Positions 39,403 through 47,973 of a stretch of 64,000 nt of DNA are shown in pieces. Position 1 is the stretch's first letter. The number at the start of each line of letters is the position of its first letter. Made by a program: the position numbers and the translations under genes. Under the pieces are notes generated by a model that was not told the origin of the DNA, made no database searches, and saw nothing but the letters and a program-made list of their open reading frames with translations. The stretch comes from Candidatus Dormiibacterota bacterium. GTDB lineage: Bacteria > Chloroflexota > Dormibacteria > Dormibacterales > Dormibacteraceae. Location of the stretch: assembly GCA_003169845.1 (NCBI GenBank), contig PNAG01000017.1, forward strand, positions 124,001 through 188,000, given 5' to 3'.

Positions 39403-41355
39403 GTGGTCGTCAAGCACGACCGCTTCTTCGCGGTCTCAGCCCAGGACGGCTCGATGCGCGCCGACGGTCCCGACGGGCACGGGCTCTGGTGGGGCGACAC
39501 ACGCTTTCTGTCCGACTACCACCTGCTCATCGATGGGCACGAGCCAGAGGCGGTGGGCGTTCAAGTGGAGGCCGGATGGGTCGCCCTGGAGCTGGCCGCC
39601 GGGGCTTTGCGGATTCGCCGCGAGCGGTACGTCGACGCCGGGCTGCACGAGCGAATCACGATCACCAACCCCGGTTCGTCAAAAGCCGTCGCCGACCTCG
39701 AGCTTTCTTTTGGAGCGGATTTTGCCGCCATGCTCGCCATTCGTGGCATCGTGCCCCTGCCCCCGCCGCCGCAGGCTGCACGTGCCGAGACCGTCCGAGG
39801 AATCGAGCTACGCGACTCGACCGGCTCCGTTCGCGTGACGGAGGTGATCCTTCGACCGCCCGGCAATCACCACCGGCTCGAGCTCGGGCCGGGCGAGAGG
39901 TTCGAGCTTGCGATCGATGTGCTGACCGAAGCAGGTCCCGAGGTTCCGACGTTCGACCTTGGCCTGGATCGCATCCGCAATGTGTACCGCGAGTGGTCGG
40001 CCGACTGCGTCAACTACGAGACAGACAACATCGCCCTCAACGAACTTCTGCAGCAGAGCCGGGACGACATGCGCATGCTGTGCGACCGCTACCCCACAGG
40101 GATCTATCCGAACGGAGGGCTGCCCTGGTTCGCCGTCCCGTTCGGGCGGGACGCGCTGTTCACATCCATCTTCGCCCTTCCCATGAACCCGCAGGTCGCC
40201 CGCGGGGCGCTTCGCTACCAGGCCGCGCACCAGGGCAAGCAGGTGGACCTCGATACCGAGGAGCAGCCGGGCAAGATCCTGCACGAAGTTCGCACCGGGG
40301 ACCTCGTCGACCGCGAGCTGTGGCCGGGCATCCTCTTCGGCACGGTGGACGCCACGCCGCTGTACCTCTGCGCGCTGGCAAACACGCTCGATTGGACGGC
40401 GGACACCGAGCTTTTCGATGAGCTGTGGCCGGCCGCTGAGGCGGCGCTGGAATGGTGCGCCACGTACGGCGATCCCGACCATGACGGCTACGTCGAGTAC
40501 TCGGGCGGCCGCGCGCGCAACCAGGGTTGGAAGGACTCCGACGACGCGCTCACTCATACCGACGGCACGCCCGCGCCTCTGCCGGCCGCCATCTGCGAGG
40601 TCCAGGGCTACCTCTTTCAAGCCATGCTCGGCATGGCCAGAAAGCGACCGGAGCTCAAGGCTGCCGCCGAGGAGCTGCGGCGAAAGTTCAACCGGGACTT
40701 CTGGATGCCGCAAGAGCGTTTTGTCGCGCAAGGCCTCGATGGCAGCAAGCAGCAGGTCCAGGCCCTGAGCTCAAACCCGGGACACTGCCTCTGGACCGGA
40801 ATTCTCCCGCAGGCTCGCGCCCGCGCGATCGCGTCCCGACTGGTTTCCCCCGAGTTCTTCACGGGTTGGGGGATTCGCACGCTCTCGAGCCGCGCTGTCA
40901 ATTACGACCCTTGCAGCTATCACAACGGTTCCATATGGCCGCACGATTGCGCGATCGCTGCAGCGGGCCTACGGCGTTACGGATTGGCTCGAGAAGCAAG
41001 CCTGATCGCGCGGTCGATCCTCGAGGCGGGCATGGCGTTCCCAGGCCGGCGCATGCCGGAGCTGTGGTGCGGCACGGACCGGGCGCCGGGCGCGTTGCCC
41101 GACGACTATCGGAACAGCTGCAGCCCTCAGAACTGGGCAGCGGCGTCCACGTTCTCCCTGGTCACCACTCTTTTGGGGCTCGAAGCTGACGCGACGCGCG
41201 GCCGCCTGCATATCGCCCCGGTCGAGACTCCGCTGTGGCGCCGGGTGGAGGTGACCGGGCTGCATTTCGCCGGCCACCGCATCGACTTCGCGGTTGAGGG
41301 CACTCAGGTCAAGTTCGGCAAGCTGCCGACGGGGATAACCGTCACCACGGCTTAG
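39403..41355 (+). CDS. Glycogen debranching-type enzyme (amylo-alpha-1,6-glucosidase domain)
   Basis: 650 residues from GTG 39403. Similarity starts just after it (VKHDRFFAVSAQDGSM), and upstream in-frame codons lie inside the GAF gene. The N-terminal glycogen-debranching domain contains GLWWGDTRFLSDYHLLIDG. The C-terminal (alpha/alpha)6 domain contains GGLPWFAVPFGRDALFTSIF, LDTEEQPGKILHEVR, GGRARNQGWKDSDDA and CSYHNGSIWPHDCAIAAAGL. In this family the enzyme removes alpha-1,6 branch stubs or acts on related alpha-glucans. It complements the GlgE/GlgB synthesis operon and GH15 hydrolase elsewhere in the window. Probably cytoplasmic and co-transcribed with the upstream gene. Confidence 0.85.
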   Translation: MVVKHDRFFAVSAQDGSMRADGPDGHGLWWGDTRFLSDYHLLIDGHEPEAVGVQVEAGWVALELAAGALRIRRERYVDAGLHERITITNPGSSKAVADLELSFGADFAAMLAIRGIVPLPPPPQAARAETVRGIELRDSTGSVRVTEVILRPPGNHHRLELGPGERFELAIDVLTEAGPEVPTFDLGLDRIRNVYREWSADCVNYETDNIALNELLQQSRDDMRMLCDRYPTGIYPNGGLPWFAVPFGRDALFTSIFALPMNPQVARGALRYQAAHQGKQVDLDTEEQPGKILHEVRTGDLVDRELWPGILFGTVDATPLYLCALANTLDWTADTELFDELWPAAEAALEWCATYGDPDHDGYVEYSGGRARNQGWKDSDDALTHTDGTPAPLPAAICEVQGYLFQAMLGMARKRPELKAAAEELRRKFNRDFWMPQERFVAQGLDGSKQQVQALSSNPGHCLWTGILPQARARAIASRLVSPEFFTGWGIRTLSSRAVNYDPCSYHNGSIWPHDCAIAAAGLRRYGLAREASLIARSILEAGMAFPGRRMPELWCGTDRAPGALPDDYRNSCSPQNWAAASTFSLVTTLLGLEADATRGRLHIAPVETPLWRRVEVTGLHFAGHRIDFAVEGTQVKFGKLPTGITVTTA

Positions 41356-41452
41356 CAAGCGCGAATCCCCCAACCCGCCGGCTGCGCGGGGGAGCTCTCC
41401 ACCAGGTGGGGAGGTGAATTTCGGCTTATCGACTTGCTTTCCTTCCCGGGCT

Positions 41453-41495
41453 TTGACACAGTTAGGCGGTTTCGAGAGGTGTGTGGACACACCTC
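41453..41495 (+). promoter_or_regulatory. TTGACA box followed by a perfect 9-bp inverted repeat
   Basis: TTGACA is at 41453-41458. GAGGTGTGT (41476-41484) and ACACACCTC (41487-41495) are exact reverse complements separated by GG, and they start 17 bases after the box, where a -10 element should be. No good -10 is present, so the repeat may be an operator that overlies the promoter or an mRNA hairpin near the 5' end of the secreted-protein gene. Upstream, a weak CCCGC/GCGGG hairpin (41374-41390) may end the preceding transcript. Confidence 0.45.
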
Positions 41496-41526
41496 GATTG
41501 GGGTGCTTTTCAGGGTGGAGAGGAAG

Positions 41527-44500
41527 ATGGGTAAGGGTGCATTGCGCTGGTTCAGCGCAGCCGTATTGAGCCTTGCGATCGTCGCCGCCGGCGTTGGTCC
41601 GGGCCTCGCGGTTGGCTTTCCCGTGGCGCCGGGTGGAGGGGACACGCCGACACTTCGGCTCGGGACCCAGTCCCTGGACAACCAGCTGAGCGATAACACG
41701 GAGGCCAACCTACTGGCGCTCGACCAGGCCTACATCGCGAGCAAGACGGCGGGCGACAACCAGCTGAGCATCGAGCTGGCCGGCGCTCTCCGCGCGGCAG
41801 CCGCCGATGCCTCCAAGGGACTCAAGCACGCTCCTCCGCCAGGACCGTCGACCTTCACCGGCCCGTGGACCGGAATCGGACCCAACCCGCTCGAGGGCAT
41901 CGCTCGCAGCGACGGCACTCCCACCTTGCTCAGCGGCCGCATCGGCGCGCTGGCGATCAGAAAGGACGGCACCTTCATCCTGGGCGCCGCCCAGGGTGGC
42001 ATCTGGACCATCGGTCCAACCGACAGTACCTGGGTCAACAGAACGGACAGCCTCCCGTCGCTCTCCACGGGCGCTCTCGAGGTCGCTCCGTCAAACGACC
42101 TGGTCGTGTACGACGGCACGGGCGAAGGCGCTCTCTCGGGTGACAGCTACTTCGGCAACGGCATCTTGAAGTCGACCGACGGTGGCTACACCTGGTCTCA
42201 CGTCTCGGGCGACTTCTTCCTCGGGGTTTCGATCTCCAGGCTCGCTGTCGACCCCAACAACGCCAACCACCTGTACGCAGCCGTGCTGCGCGGCCGTGGC
42301 GGCGCGCGCCGCGTCTCGCCTCCCGTCCACTCGGCTTACGGCCTCTGGGAGTCGAAAGACGGCGGCGTCAACTGGAACCTCATCAAGCCCACGCCAGCCA
42401 TCTCGCTGGGCGCCACCGACATCAGGCTCGACCCCCAGACCCCGACCACCCTTTACGCCTCGTTCTGGGGCGACGCCATCTACAAGAGCACCGACGGCGG
42501 CGCCACGTGGGCGACGATCATGAACGGGCTGCCGGCCGGCGCCAACTACCTGGCAGTCCCCACCCGCTTCTCACTCGGAATCTCCCACCCCGCCGGCCAG
42601 GCGGCCGTCCTCTATACCGGTTTCGACTGGGTCGACGCCGCCGGCAATCACCAAGCGGCGCGGATCTTCAAGTCGACGGACCAGGGAGCGAGCTGGACTG
42701 TGCTGCCGACCGGCGGCGCGACCCCTGACGATTCAGTGCTCGACTACTGCGGCACCCAGTGCTTCTACGACAACGTGGTCGAACCCGACCCGAACAACCC
42801 GAACATCCTCTTCGTGGCCGGCTCGTTCGGCTACAACCTGAGCCCGCAGTCGGGCGGCATCTACCGCTCCGACGACGGCGGTCAGACCTGGAAGAACATC
42901 GGCTGGAACCTGCACCCCGACTTCCACGCCCTGGCCTTCGACCCCAACAACTCGGCCAACGTGCTGATCGGCAATGACGGCGGCGTCTGGTTCAGCCCCG
43001 ACCGCGGCGGCCGCCCGAACGCCACTGACCCGTTGAGCGCGGCGGACTTCCAGAACGGCGACCTCAACGGCGGTGGCCTGCAGATCACTCAATTCACCTC
43101 GATCGCGACCAACCCGACCAAGACGGTGCGCTTCTGGGGCGGATCCCAGGACAATGGCACCGAACGGAAGTCGGCGACCAGCCAATTCTGGTTTGACGTC
43201 GCGTCCGGAGACGGAGGCCAGGTGCTCGTCGACCCGACCAACTTCAACTACGTGTACGGCACGTACTTCGGCATCTCGCCGTTCCGCATCACGGACGGCG
43301 GCGCCAACTTCTTCACGAACCAGTTCATCGAGAACGGGATCAACCTCAGTGACCGCTCCGAGTTCTACACGCCCTTCACCATGAACCAGCTCAACCCGAA
43401 CCAGCTCTTCCTCGGCACCTACCGCCTCTACCGCACCGACAACGCGAAGGCCGCGGCGGCCGGCGACGTGCTGTGGAAGGCGATCAGCCCTGACCTGACC
43501 AGCGGCTGCACAGGCGCGGCGCCCAACGGAGCGCGCAACTGCACCCTGTCGGCGATCGGCGTCGGCGGAGGCCAGGCTGTGTACACCGGCTCACTGGACG
43601 GCTACGTCTACGTCAGCACCGACGCGCAGGTCAACCCCAACCCGACGTGGACGCGAGTCGGCGTGCACAGCGGTGGGGCGGGCGACAAGCACTCGCTGCC
43701 CAACCGGCCCGTGGCCTGGATCGCCGTCGACCGCAGCAACTACCGCACCGCGTACATCGCGTACAACGGCTACGGCGCGGCCACGCCGCACCAGACCGGC
43801 CACGTGTACAAGACAACTGACGCCGGCGCTTCGTGGACCGACATCAGCGGCAACCTGCCTGACATCCCGGTCAACTCGATCGTCCTCGACCCGTCCTACC
43901 CGAACACCCTCTACGCCGCCACCGACATCGGTCCCGTCGTGACCTACAACGGTGGAGCTTCCTGGTCGGCGCTGGGCACCGGGTTCCCGGTCGTCGCGGT
44001 CGACCAGATCGACCTCGACCCGAGCCATGGAACACTGGCGGCCGGAACGCACGGCCGGGGCGCGTGGACGATCAACAACACCTCAACCCCAGTGCCGGCG
44101 CTGGTGATCTCGAAGTCTGACGCCGGCGTCCCGGTCGGCCCCGGAAGCAACATCGACTACACCATCACGCTGCGCAACATCGGCCAGGCCGCGGCCACCG
44201 GCGTGACCATCACCGACCCCACCCCCGCCAACACGACCTTCGTGTCGGCGAGCAACGGCGGGGTCAACTCGGGCGGCGCCACGACGTGGAGCGGGCTGAG
44301 CGTGCCCGCCGGAGGCAGCATCTCCGTGCACCTCCGCGTACAGATCAGCCCCTCGTTTACCGGCACCTCGGTCGTTGACGACGGGTACGGCGCCACCTCG
44401 GCACAGGGGCCCTCGACGAGCGGCTCGCCGGTGGTCACACGCATCGCAGCTCCTTACGCCGTGAGCATCTCCCCGGCCACGCAGACCGGAGCAGCGCGCA

Positions 44501-45447
44501 GCGGCACGAGCCAGACCTACGCGCTAACCATCACGAACCTCGGTTTCAAGACCGACAGCTACAACGTGACGACCTCCGGCGGAACTTTCCCCGCCACGGT
44601 CTATGACTCCACATGCACCACCGCACTGGCGACCACCCCGGCGATCGTCGCCGGCGGAACGGTGAACGTGTGCGTGAAAGTCAGCGTCCCATCGAGCGCG
44701 ACCGACGGCACGAGCAGCACCACGACCGTGACAGCCACCTCCGTGGGTAGCCCGACCGTCAGCGCCTCCGCCAGCATCATCACGATCGCGGTCACAGTCA
44801 GCACTCTGCTAGTCGACGAGGACGGCAACGCACCTGACGTCAACTCGTACTACACCACAGCGCTGAACACAGCCGGCGTCAAGTTCGATACATGGGACCT
44901 CAACGCGAATCCCAACCTGCCCGCCAAGTACCTCGCGGCGTTCAATAACGTCGTCTGGTTCACCGGGACGAGCTACCCGGGACCGATCCTGCCGTACGAG
45001 ACCAGCCTCAAGGCCTACCTCGACGGCGGCGGCCACCTGTTCCTTTCAGGCCAGGACATCCTCGACCAGGCAGCTGGAACCACTCCATTCGTGGCCAACT
45101 ACCTGCACGTCACATGGGACGGCAGTGAGAACCAGAACGACAGGCCCACCGCAACCGTGACCAGCGTGGCGACCAACCCTGTCACCGCCGGCATTGGCAC
45201 GGTCAACCTTGACGCGACAGATGGCGCCCCGTTCATGGACCAGATCACTCCCAACGGGGGCGCCCTGACGGCATTCGTGGATGACGGCAGCCACGACGTC
45301 CCACCCCGGACCGGGCCGCAGCCCGACGCATTGACCTTCAGCGGAACCTACAAGGTCGTGTTCCTCGCGTTCCCATTCGAGGAGTACGGCACCGACACTC
45401 AGAAGGCCGACCTCATGACCCGGGTGATGACCTTCTTCGGGTCCTAA
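41527..45447 (+). CDS. Large secreted beta-propeller (BNR/Vps10-like) protein with DUF11 and C-terminal domain
   Basis: 1306 residues from ATG 41527, preceded by GGAGAGGAAG. A signal peptide (WFSAAVLSLAIVAAGVGPGLA) covers about residues 8-29. Residues about 110-850 contain many Asp-box or photosystem-stability-like repeats (STDGGYTWSHV, SKDGGVNWNL, STDGGATWATI, SDDGGQTWKNIGW, TTDAGASWTDI), i.e. a beta-propeller of the kind in sialidase- and xyloglucanase-like proteins. A DUF11 stalk follows (VISKSDAGVPVG, YTITLRNIGQAAATGVTI) at about 860-970, then another Ig-like region. The last about 210 residues (LLVDEDGNAPDVNSYYTTAL, FLSGQDILDQAAG) resemble C-terminal domains of secreted peptidases. No anchor is seen. 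Carbohydrate degradation or surface adhesion is possible; no catalytic residues can be assigned. Confidence 0.75.
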   Translation: MGKGALRWFSAAVLSLAIVAAGVGPGLAVGFPVAPGGGDTPTLRLGTQSLDNQLSDNTEANLLALDQAYIASKTAGDNQLSIELAGALRAAAADASKGLKHAPPPGPSTFTGPWTGIGPNPLEGIARSDGTPTLLSGRIGALAIRKDGTFILGAAQGGIWTIGPTDSTWVNRTDSLPSLSTGALEVAPSNDLVVYDGTGEGALSGDSYFGNGILKSTDGGYTWSHVSGDFFLGVSISRLAVDPNNANHLYAAVLRGRGGARRVSPPVHSAYGLWESKDGGVNWNLIKPTPAISLGATDIRLDPQTPTTLYASFWGDAIYKSTDGGATWATIMNGLPAGANYLAVPTRFSLGISHPAGQAAVLYTGFDWVDAAGNHQAARIFKSTDQGASWTVLPTGGATPDDSVLDYCGTQCFYDNVVEPDPNNPNILFVAGSFGYNLSPQSGGIYRSDDGGQTWKNIGWNLHPDFHALAFDPNNSANVLIGNDGGVWFSPDRGGRPNATDPLSAADFQNGDLNGGGLQITQFTSIATNPTKTVRFWGGSQDNGTERKSATSQFWFDVASGDGGQVLVDPTNFNYVYGTYFGISPFRITDGGANFFTNQFIENGINLSDRSEFYTPFTMNQLNPNQLFLGTYRLYRTDNAKAAAAGDVLWKAISPDLTSGCTGAAPNGARNCTLSAIGVGGGQAVYTGSLDGYVYVSTDAQVNPNPTWTRVGVHSGGAGDKHSLPNRPVAWIAVDRSNYRTAYIAYNGYGAATPHQTGHVYKTTDAGASWTDISGNLPDIPVNSIVLDPSYPNTLYAATDIGPVVTYNGGASWSALGTGFPVVAVDQIDLDPSHGTLAAGTHGRGAWTINNTSTPVPALVISKSDAGVPVGPGSNIDYTITLRNIGQAAATGVTITDPTPANTTFVSASNGGVNSGGATTWSGLSVPAGGSISVHLRVQISPSFTGTSVVDDGYGATSAQGPSTSGSPVVTRIAAPYAVSISPATQTGAARSGTSQTYALTITNLGFKTDSYNVTTSGGTFPATVYDSTCTTALATTPAIVAGGTVNVCVKVSVPSSATDGTSSTTTVTATSVGSPTVSASASIITIAVTVSTLLVDEDGNAPDVNSYYTTALNTAGVKFDTWDLNANPNLPAKYLAAFNNVVWFTGTSYPGPILPYETSLKAYLDGGGHLFLSGQDILDQAAGTTPFVANYLHVTWDGSENQNDRPTATVTSVATNPVTAGIGTVNLDATDGAPFMDQITPNGGALTAFVDDGSHDVPPRTGPQPDALTFSGTYKVVFLAFPFEEYGTDTQKADLMTRVMTFFGS

Positions 45448-45472
45448 CAGCACCTCTTACTCGAACGGTTCC

Positions 45473-45499
45473 CCGGGGCCGGCACAGCGCCGGCCCCGG
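45473..45499. terminator. Bidirectional terminator between convergent genes
   Basis: CCGGGGCCGGC (45473-45483) pairs perfectly with GCCGGCCCCGG (45489-45499) around ACAGC. The 11-bp stem lies in the 54-base gap between the secreted-protein stop and the channel-gene stop. The T-tracts are short (TTCT on the plus side). Confidence 0.75.
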
Positions 45500-45501
45500 T
45501 T

Positions 45502-46620
45502 CTACTTAGATTCGCCGGCGGCGGCCTTGTGGCGCCGGGAGCGCGGGGCAATCTTGGCCCGATGCGGTATGTACGAGCGATCGCCGATCCACTCGGCGGG
45601 CGGAATCACGAGCCAGTGCGCCATCTGGTTGAGCGGACTCGCGTACTTCGAACGAAGCTCCGCAAACTGCTTCCACCCGGCCTCGGTGTCGCGCACGCGA
45701 TATCCGGCTTTGATCAGCCGATCTACCGCAACCTGGTATTCGGCACGTTCGACGATGCCGTCCGTCGCGCCCTTGAGACCGAAGACCCAACTCATGTCCT
45801 CGACCAGGTGATTGCCGATTCTGACCATCAGCCGCGCCGGGCCCTCCGAGTCGTCGTCGACGGTGCTGATGATCAGGACCGCCGCGTCCATCACCGCCCC
45901 GAACGAGTTGATCCAGGCCTCGTTGTCGTGGCTGGACCGGAAGTAAACGAGCAGGGGGTACGCGAGGTGGCTTTCCAGCACCATGGCCGACCATCGGCGC
46001 CATTCGTCGAACGTCTCGGTGAGCTCGGGGCGCATGCCGTGCTTGGCCGCGGTCTCGAGGATTTGAAGGCCGGACGGCGGCGCGCCCGCGAGCGCGTCTA
46101 GCGATACGACCAGCTCCTCCCGTGAACGGAAAGACTCGTACAGCGAGAAGAGGAGCGTGATCGCCAGGGCGGCAAGAGCAACGCCGGTGGCGCTCTCCGC
46201 AATGATCACCAGGCGGGCCATGCCGCCCTCTGGCACGAAGTCGCCGTAGCTTAGCGGCACCAGGGTGCTGGCGGAAATGTAGATCGACGTGATGAAGTCC
46301 GGCGGTGGGGGCCGGATCTGTCCTGCCAGCCCGTCCAGCAGCAGCCCATAGCCCACGACCAGGACGACCGCCCACACCAGGAACAGCGAGAGGAGCGCGA
46401 TCGGGGCGAATGCCGCGAGGCGGGCCTCGCTGCGCTCGAGGCGTGTGGTGCGCTGGCTCACCCAACGCCAGATGAGCCACATCGGCCGGACGATGCCGCG
46501 GGCTAGCTGCACCTTCCGCACCGCGGGCCGCGGGAGCACTACCGTCTGGAAAAGGTCGTAAAAGACCGTGACGATCAAAGCCAGGCCGACAACGGACCCG
46601 CCGATCTGCACCACAGTCAC
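45502..46620 (-). CDS. Ion channel protein (K+ channel-type pore) with C-terminal cytoplasmic domain
   Basis: 372 residues from GTG 46620; the frame extends 57 codons further, but that part is antisense to the nitroreductase gene and unlikely. TACGAT lies 7 bases upstream. Helix one is VQIGGSVVGLALIVTVFYDL followed by FQTVVLPRP, helix two PIALLSLFLVWAVVLVVGYG, then the pore SASTLVPLSYGDFVPEGG and helix three. About 170 cytoplasmic residues follow, with SLYESFRSREELVVSLDALAG, then helical segments. The pore is LVPLSYGD, unlike the canonical TVGYGD but with the YGD kept. It is a paralog of the gene at 1-554, which has LGIGDF. The cytoplasmic part is presumably regulatory. Confidence 0.75.
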   Translation of the reverse strand: MTVVQIGGSVVGLALIVTVFYDLFQTVVLPRPAVRKVQLARGIVRPMWLIWRWVSQRTTRLERSEARLAAFAPIALLSLFLVWAVVLVVGYGLLLDGLAGQIRPPPPDFITSIYISASTLVPLSYGDFVPEGGMARLVIIAESATGVALAALAITLLFSLYESFRSREELVVSLDALAGAPPSGLQILETAAKHGMRPELTETFDEWRRWSAMVLESHLAYPLLVYFRSSHDNEAWINSFGAVMDAAVLIISTVDDDSEGPARLMVRIGNHLVEDMSWVFGLKGATDGIVERAEYQVAVDRLIKAGYRVRDTEAGWKQFAELRSKYASPLNQMAHWLVIPPAEWIGDRSYIPHRAKIAPRSRRHKAAAGESK

Positions 46621-46627
46621 ATCCGGG

Positions 46628-46633
46628 ATCGTA
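46628..46633 (-). promoter_or_regulatory. -10 element TACGAT, leaderless start at 46620
   Basis: On the minus strand TACGAT is followed by 7 bases and then GTG 46620. On the plus strand GAGAAT (46635-46640) is followed by 7 bases and the ATG of the nitroreductase (46648). The two divergent genes thus share a 27-base gap with back-to-back -10 elements. Confidence 0.5.
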
Positions 46634-46647
46634 GGAGAATCTGAGAG

Positions 46648-47166
46648 ATGAGCAATCCAGTCTTCGAAACCGTACGCACCGTTCTCGCGGTCCGCGAGTA
46701 CCAGGACAAGCCGATCCCCGATGACGTGCTGGGGCGAATCGTGGAGGCGGGCCATCTGTCGGCCAGCGCCAGCAACGTCCAGCCGTGGCACTTCGTGGTC
46801 GTGAGAGACCGCGCGGGCCTACAAGAGCTTGGAGGTCTCGTCGCTCACGGTCCGTACATCGCGGGCGCGGGCGCCGCGATCGTGGTCGCGTACGAGAAGG
46901 CGAACCCCCTGGGCGTCTCCGACGTCAGCCGCGCCATCCAGTCGATGATCCTGGTGGCCTGGGGAGACGGGGTCGGATCCAACTGGACGGGCTTCGGCGA
47001 GCTCGAGGGCGTGCGTAAGAAGGTGGGCCTTCCGGATAAGTACGAGGTGCTTGCCGTCGTCCCGTTCGGCTATCCGAAGCGCGCCATCGGAAAGGGCAAG
47101 AAGAAGAGGAAGCCGCTGGCCGAGGTGGCGTCGGCCGAACAGTACGGCACTCCGTTCAAGCTGTGA
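46648..47166 (+). CDS. Nitroreductase-family FMN oxidoreductase
   Basis: 172 residues. The N-terminus FETVRTVLAVREYQDKPIPDDVL carries the FMN-phosphate Arg-x-Tyr segment of the family (here VREYQDKPIP). Other landmarks are GHLSASASNVQPWHFVVV (about residues 34-51), AIQSMILVAWGDGVGSNW and VLAVVPFGYPKRA. FMN-dependent NAD(P)H reduction of nitro or quinone compounds is the family activity; the substrate is unknown. A basic insertion GKGKKKRKPL near the C-terminus is unusual but lies in the variable tail. The stop overlaps the next start (GTGA). Confidence 0.85.
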   Translation: MSNPVFETVRTVLAVREYQDKPIPDDVLGRIVEAGHLSASASNVQPWHFVVVRDRAGLQELGGLVAHGPYIAGAGAAIVVAYEKANPLGVSDVSRAIQSMILVAWGDGVGSNWTGFGELEGVRKKVGLPDKYEVLAVVPFGYPKRAIGKGKKKRKPLAEVASAEQYGTPFKL

Positions 47167-47591
47167 GCGAGACTGAGGGAATGCAAGAAAGAAGCGAGGA
47201 ACAGATCATCAGCCGCCTGTTCGAGCTGGAGAACAGCGGCCAGGCCGAGCGGAGGACCGAGCTCAGCGAGGAGCGCTACCTCTCGCTGATCCACGACCCC
47301 GACCGCGCCCGCGCGTACGTCTTCCAGCACGGCACGGACGAGACGGAAGGCGCCGAGGTGCCGCCCGGCACCGAGTTCTGGGAATACCCCACGCTGGATG
47401 AGGCCGCTCGGGCTTACAACCAGCTGCTGGCGGAGTCCGGCCGGGCGGGCGAGGTGGTCGAGGAGGATTCGGATGAAGGGATCGGCGATTCGGAGACCGA
47501 CGGAGCCGAGGTTCGCGACCGGTACTCGGCGAGCGACGAGGACCTGCAGATAGACACCGAAGAGGTCGAGGACTCGGGCGAGGTCTCCTGA
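47163..47591 (+). CDS. Small acidic protein of unknown function
   Basis: 142 residues from GTG 47163, overlapping the nitroreductase stop by four bases, so it is translated from the same transcript. The first half has a possible fold (QIISRLFELENSG, YLSLIHDPDRARAYVFQHG, FWEYPTLDEAARAYNQLLAE). The second half is very acidic (VVEEDSDEGIGDSETDG, IDTEEVEDSGEVS) and probably disordered. I recognise no family. Physical association with the nitroreductase is a guess from the overlap. Confidence 0.7.
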   Translation: MSETEGMQERSEEQIISRLFELENSGQAERRTELSEERYLSLIHDPDRARAYVFQHGTDETEGAEVPPGTEFWEYPTLDEAARAYNQLLAESGRAGEVVEEDSDEGIGDSETDGAEVRDRYSASDEDLQIDTEEVEDSGEVS

Positions 47592-47708
47592 CGCCTTAGG
47601 GGCGAGCCTGGCCGCCGGCTTACACCGGTTGAGGAAAGCGCTTCTCCTTTGAGTGCCCGACTGCCAGGCGACATTCTCGCGCATCACGACTTCACGAGCC
47701 AGCAGTCC

Positions 47709-47941
47709 TTACTCGTACCACAGGGCCTCGGCGGGTGCGACCAGGGAGGCGGTGCGGGCCGGTAGGTAGGTCGTCACCAGCGTCGCGAGGTAGGCGCCAA
47801 CCAGGATCAGGGTGATCTCGACCACCGGAACGTGGAAGACCACGGTGCCGAACGGTCGACGCCTTTCAGAGCGTCGATCTTGTGACGGCCGGCGTCGTAG
47901 CGCTTCCAGACGCCCTTCGCGTCGATGATGGTTTCGATCAT
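47709..47941 (-). pseudogene. Remnant of a MacB-type ABC exporter: ATPase N-terminus joined to permease C-terminus
   Basis: From ATG 47941 the frame reads MIETIIDAKGVWKRYDAGR and KIDALKGVD, the start of a MacB/LolD-type ATPase. After about 30 residues the similarity breaks, and in another frame comes VEITLILVGAYLATLVTTYL then PARTASLVAPAEALWYE and a TAA at 47709, the typical end of an FtsX-like permease. Everything between, including both Walker motifs, is gone. This is an internal deletion scar of two adjacent genes. The rest of the 382-base stretch 47592-47973 holds nothing I can support. Confidence 0.7.
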
Positions 47942-47973
47942 GGCCGAGAGGTTAGGCGTGCGATGTGTCGAAA

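Noticed and set aside
41374..41390. Strong terminator after the debranching-enzyme gene
   Set aside because: The CCCGC/GCGGG stem has only five pairs with a seven-base loop and no T-run; kept only as a remark.
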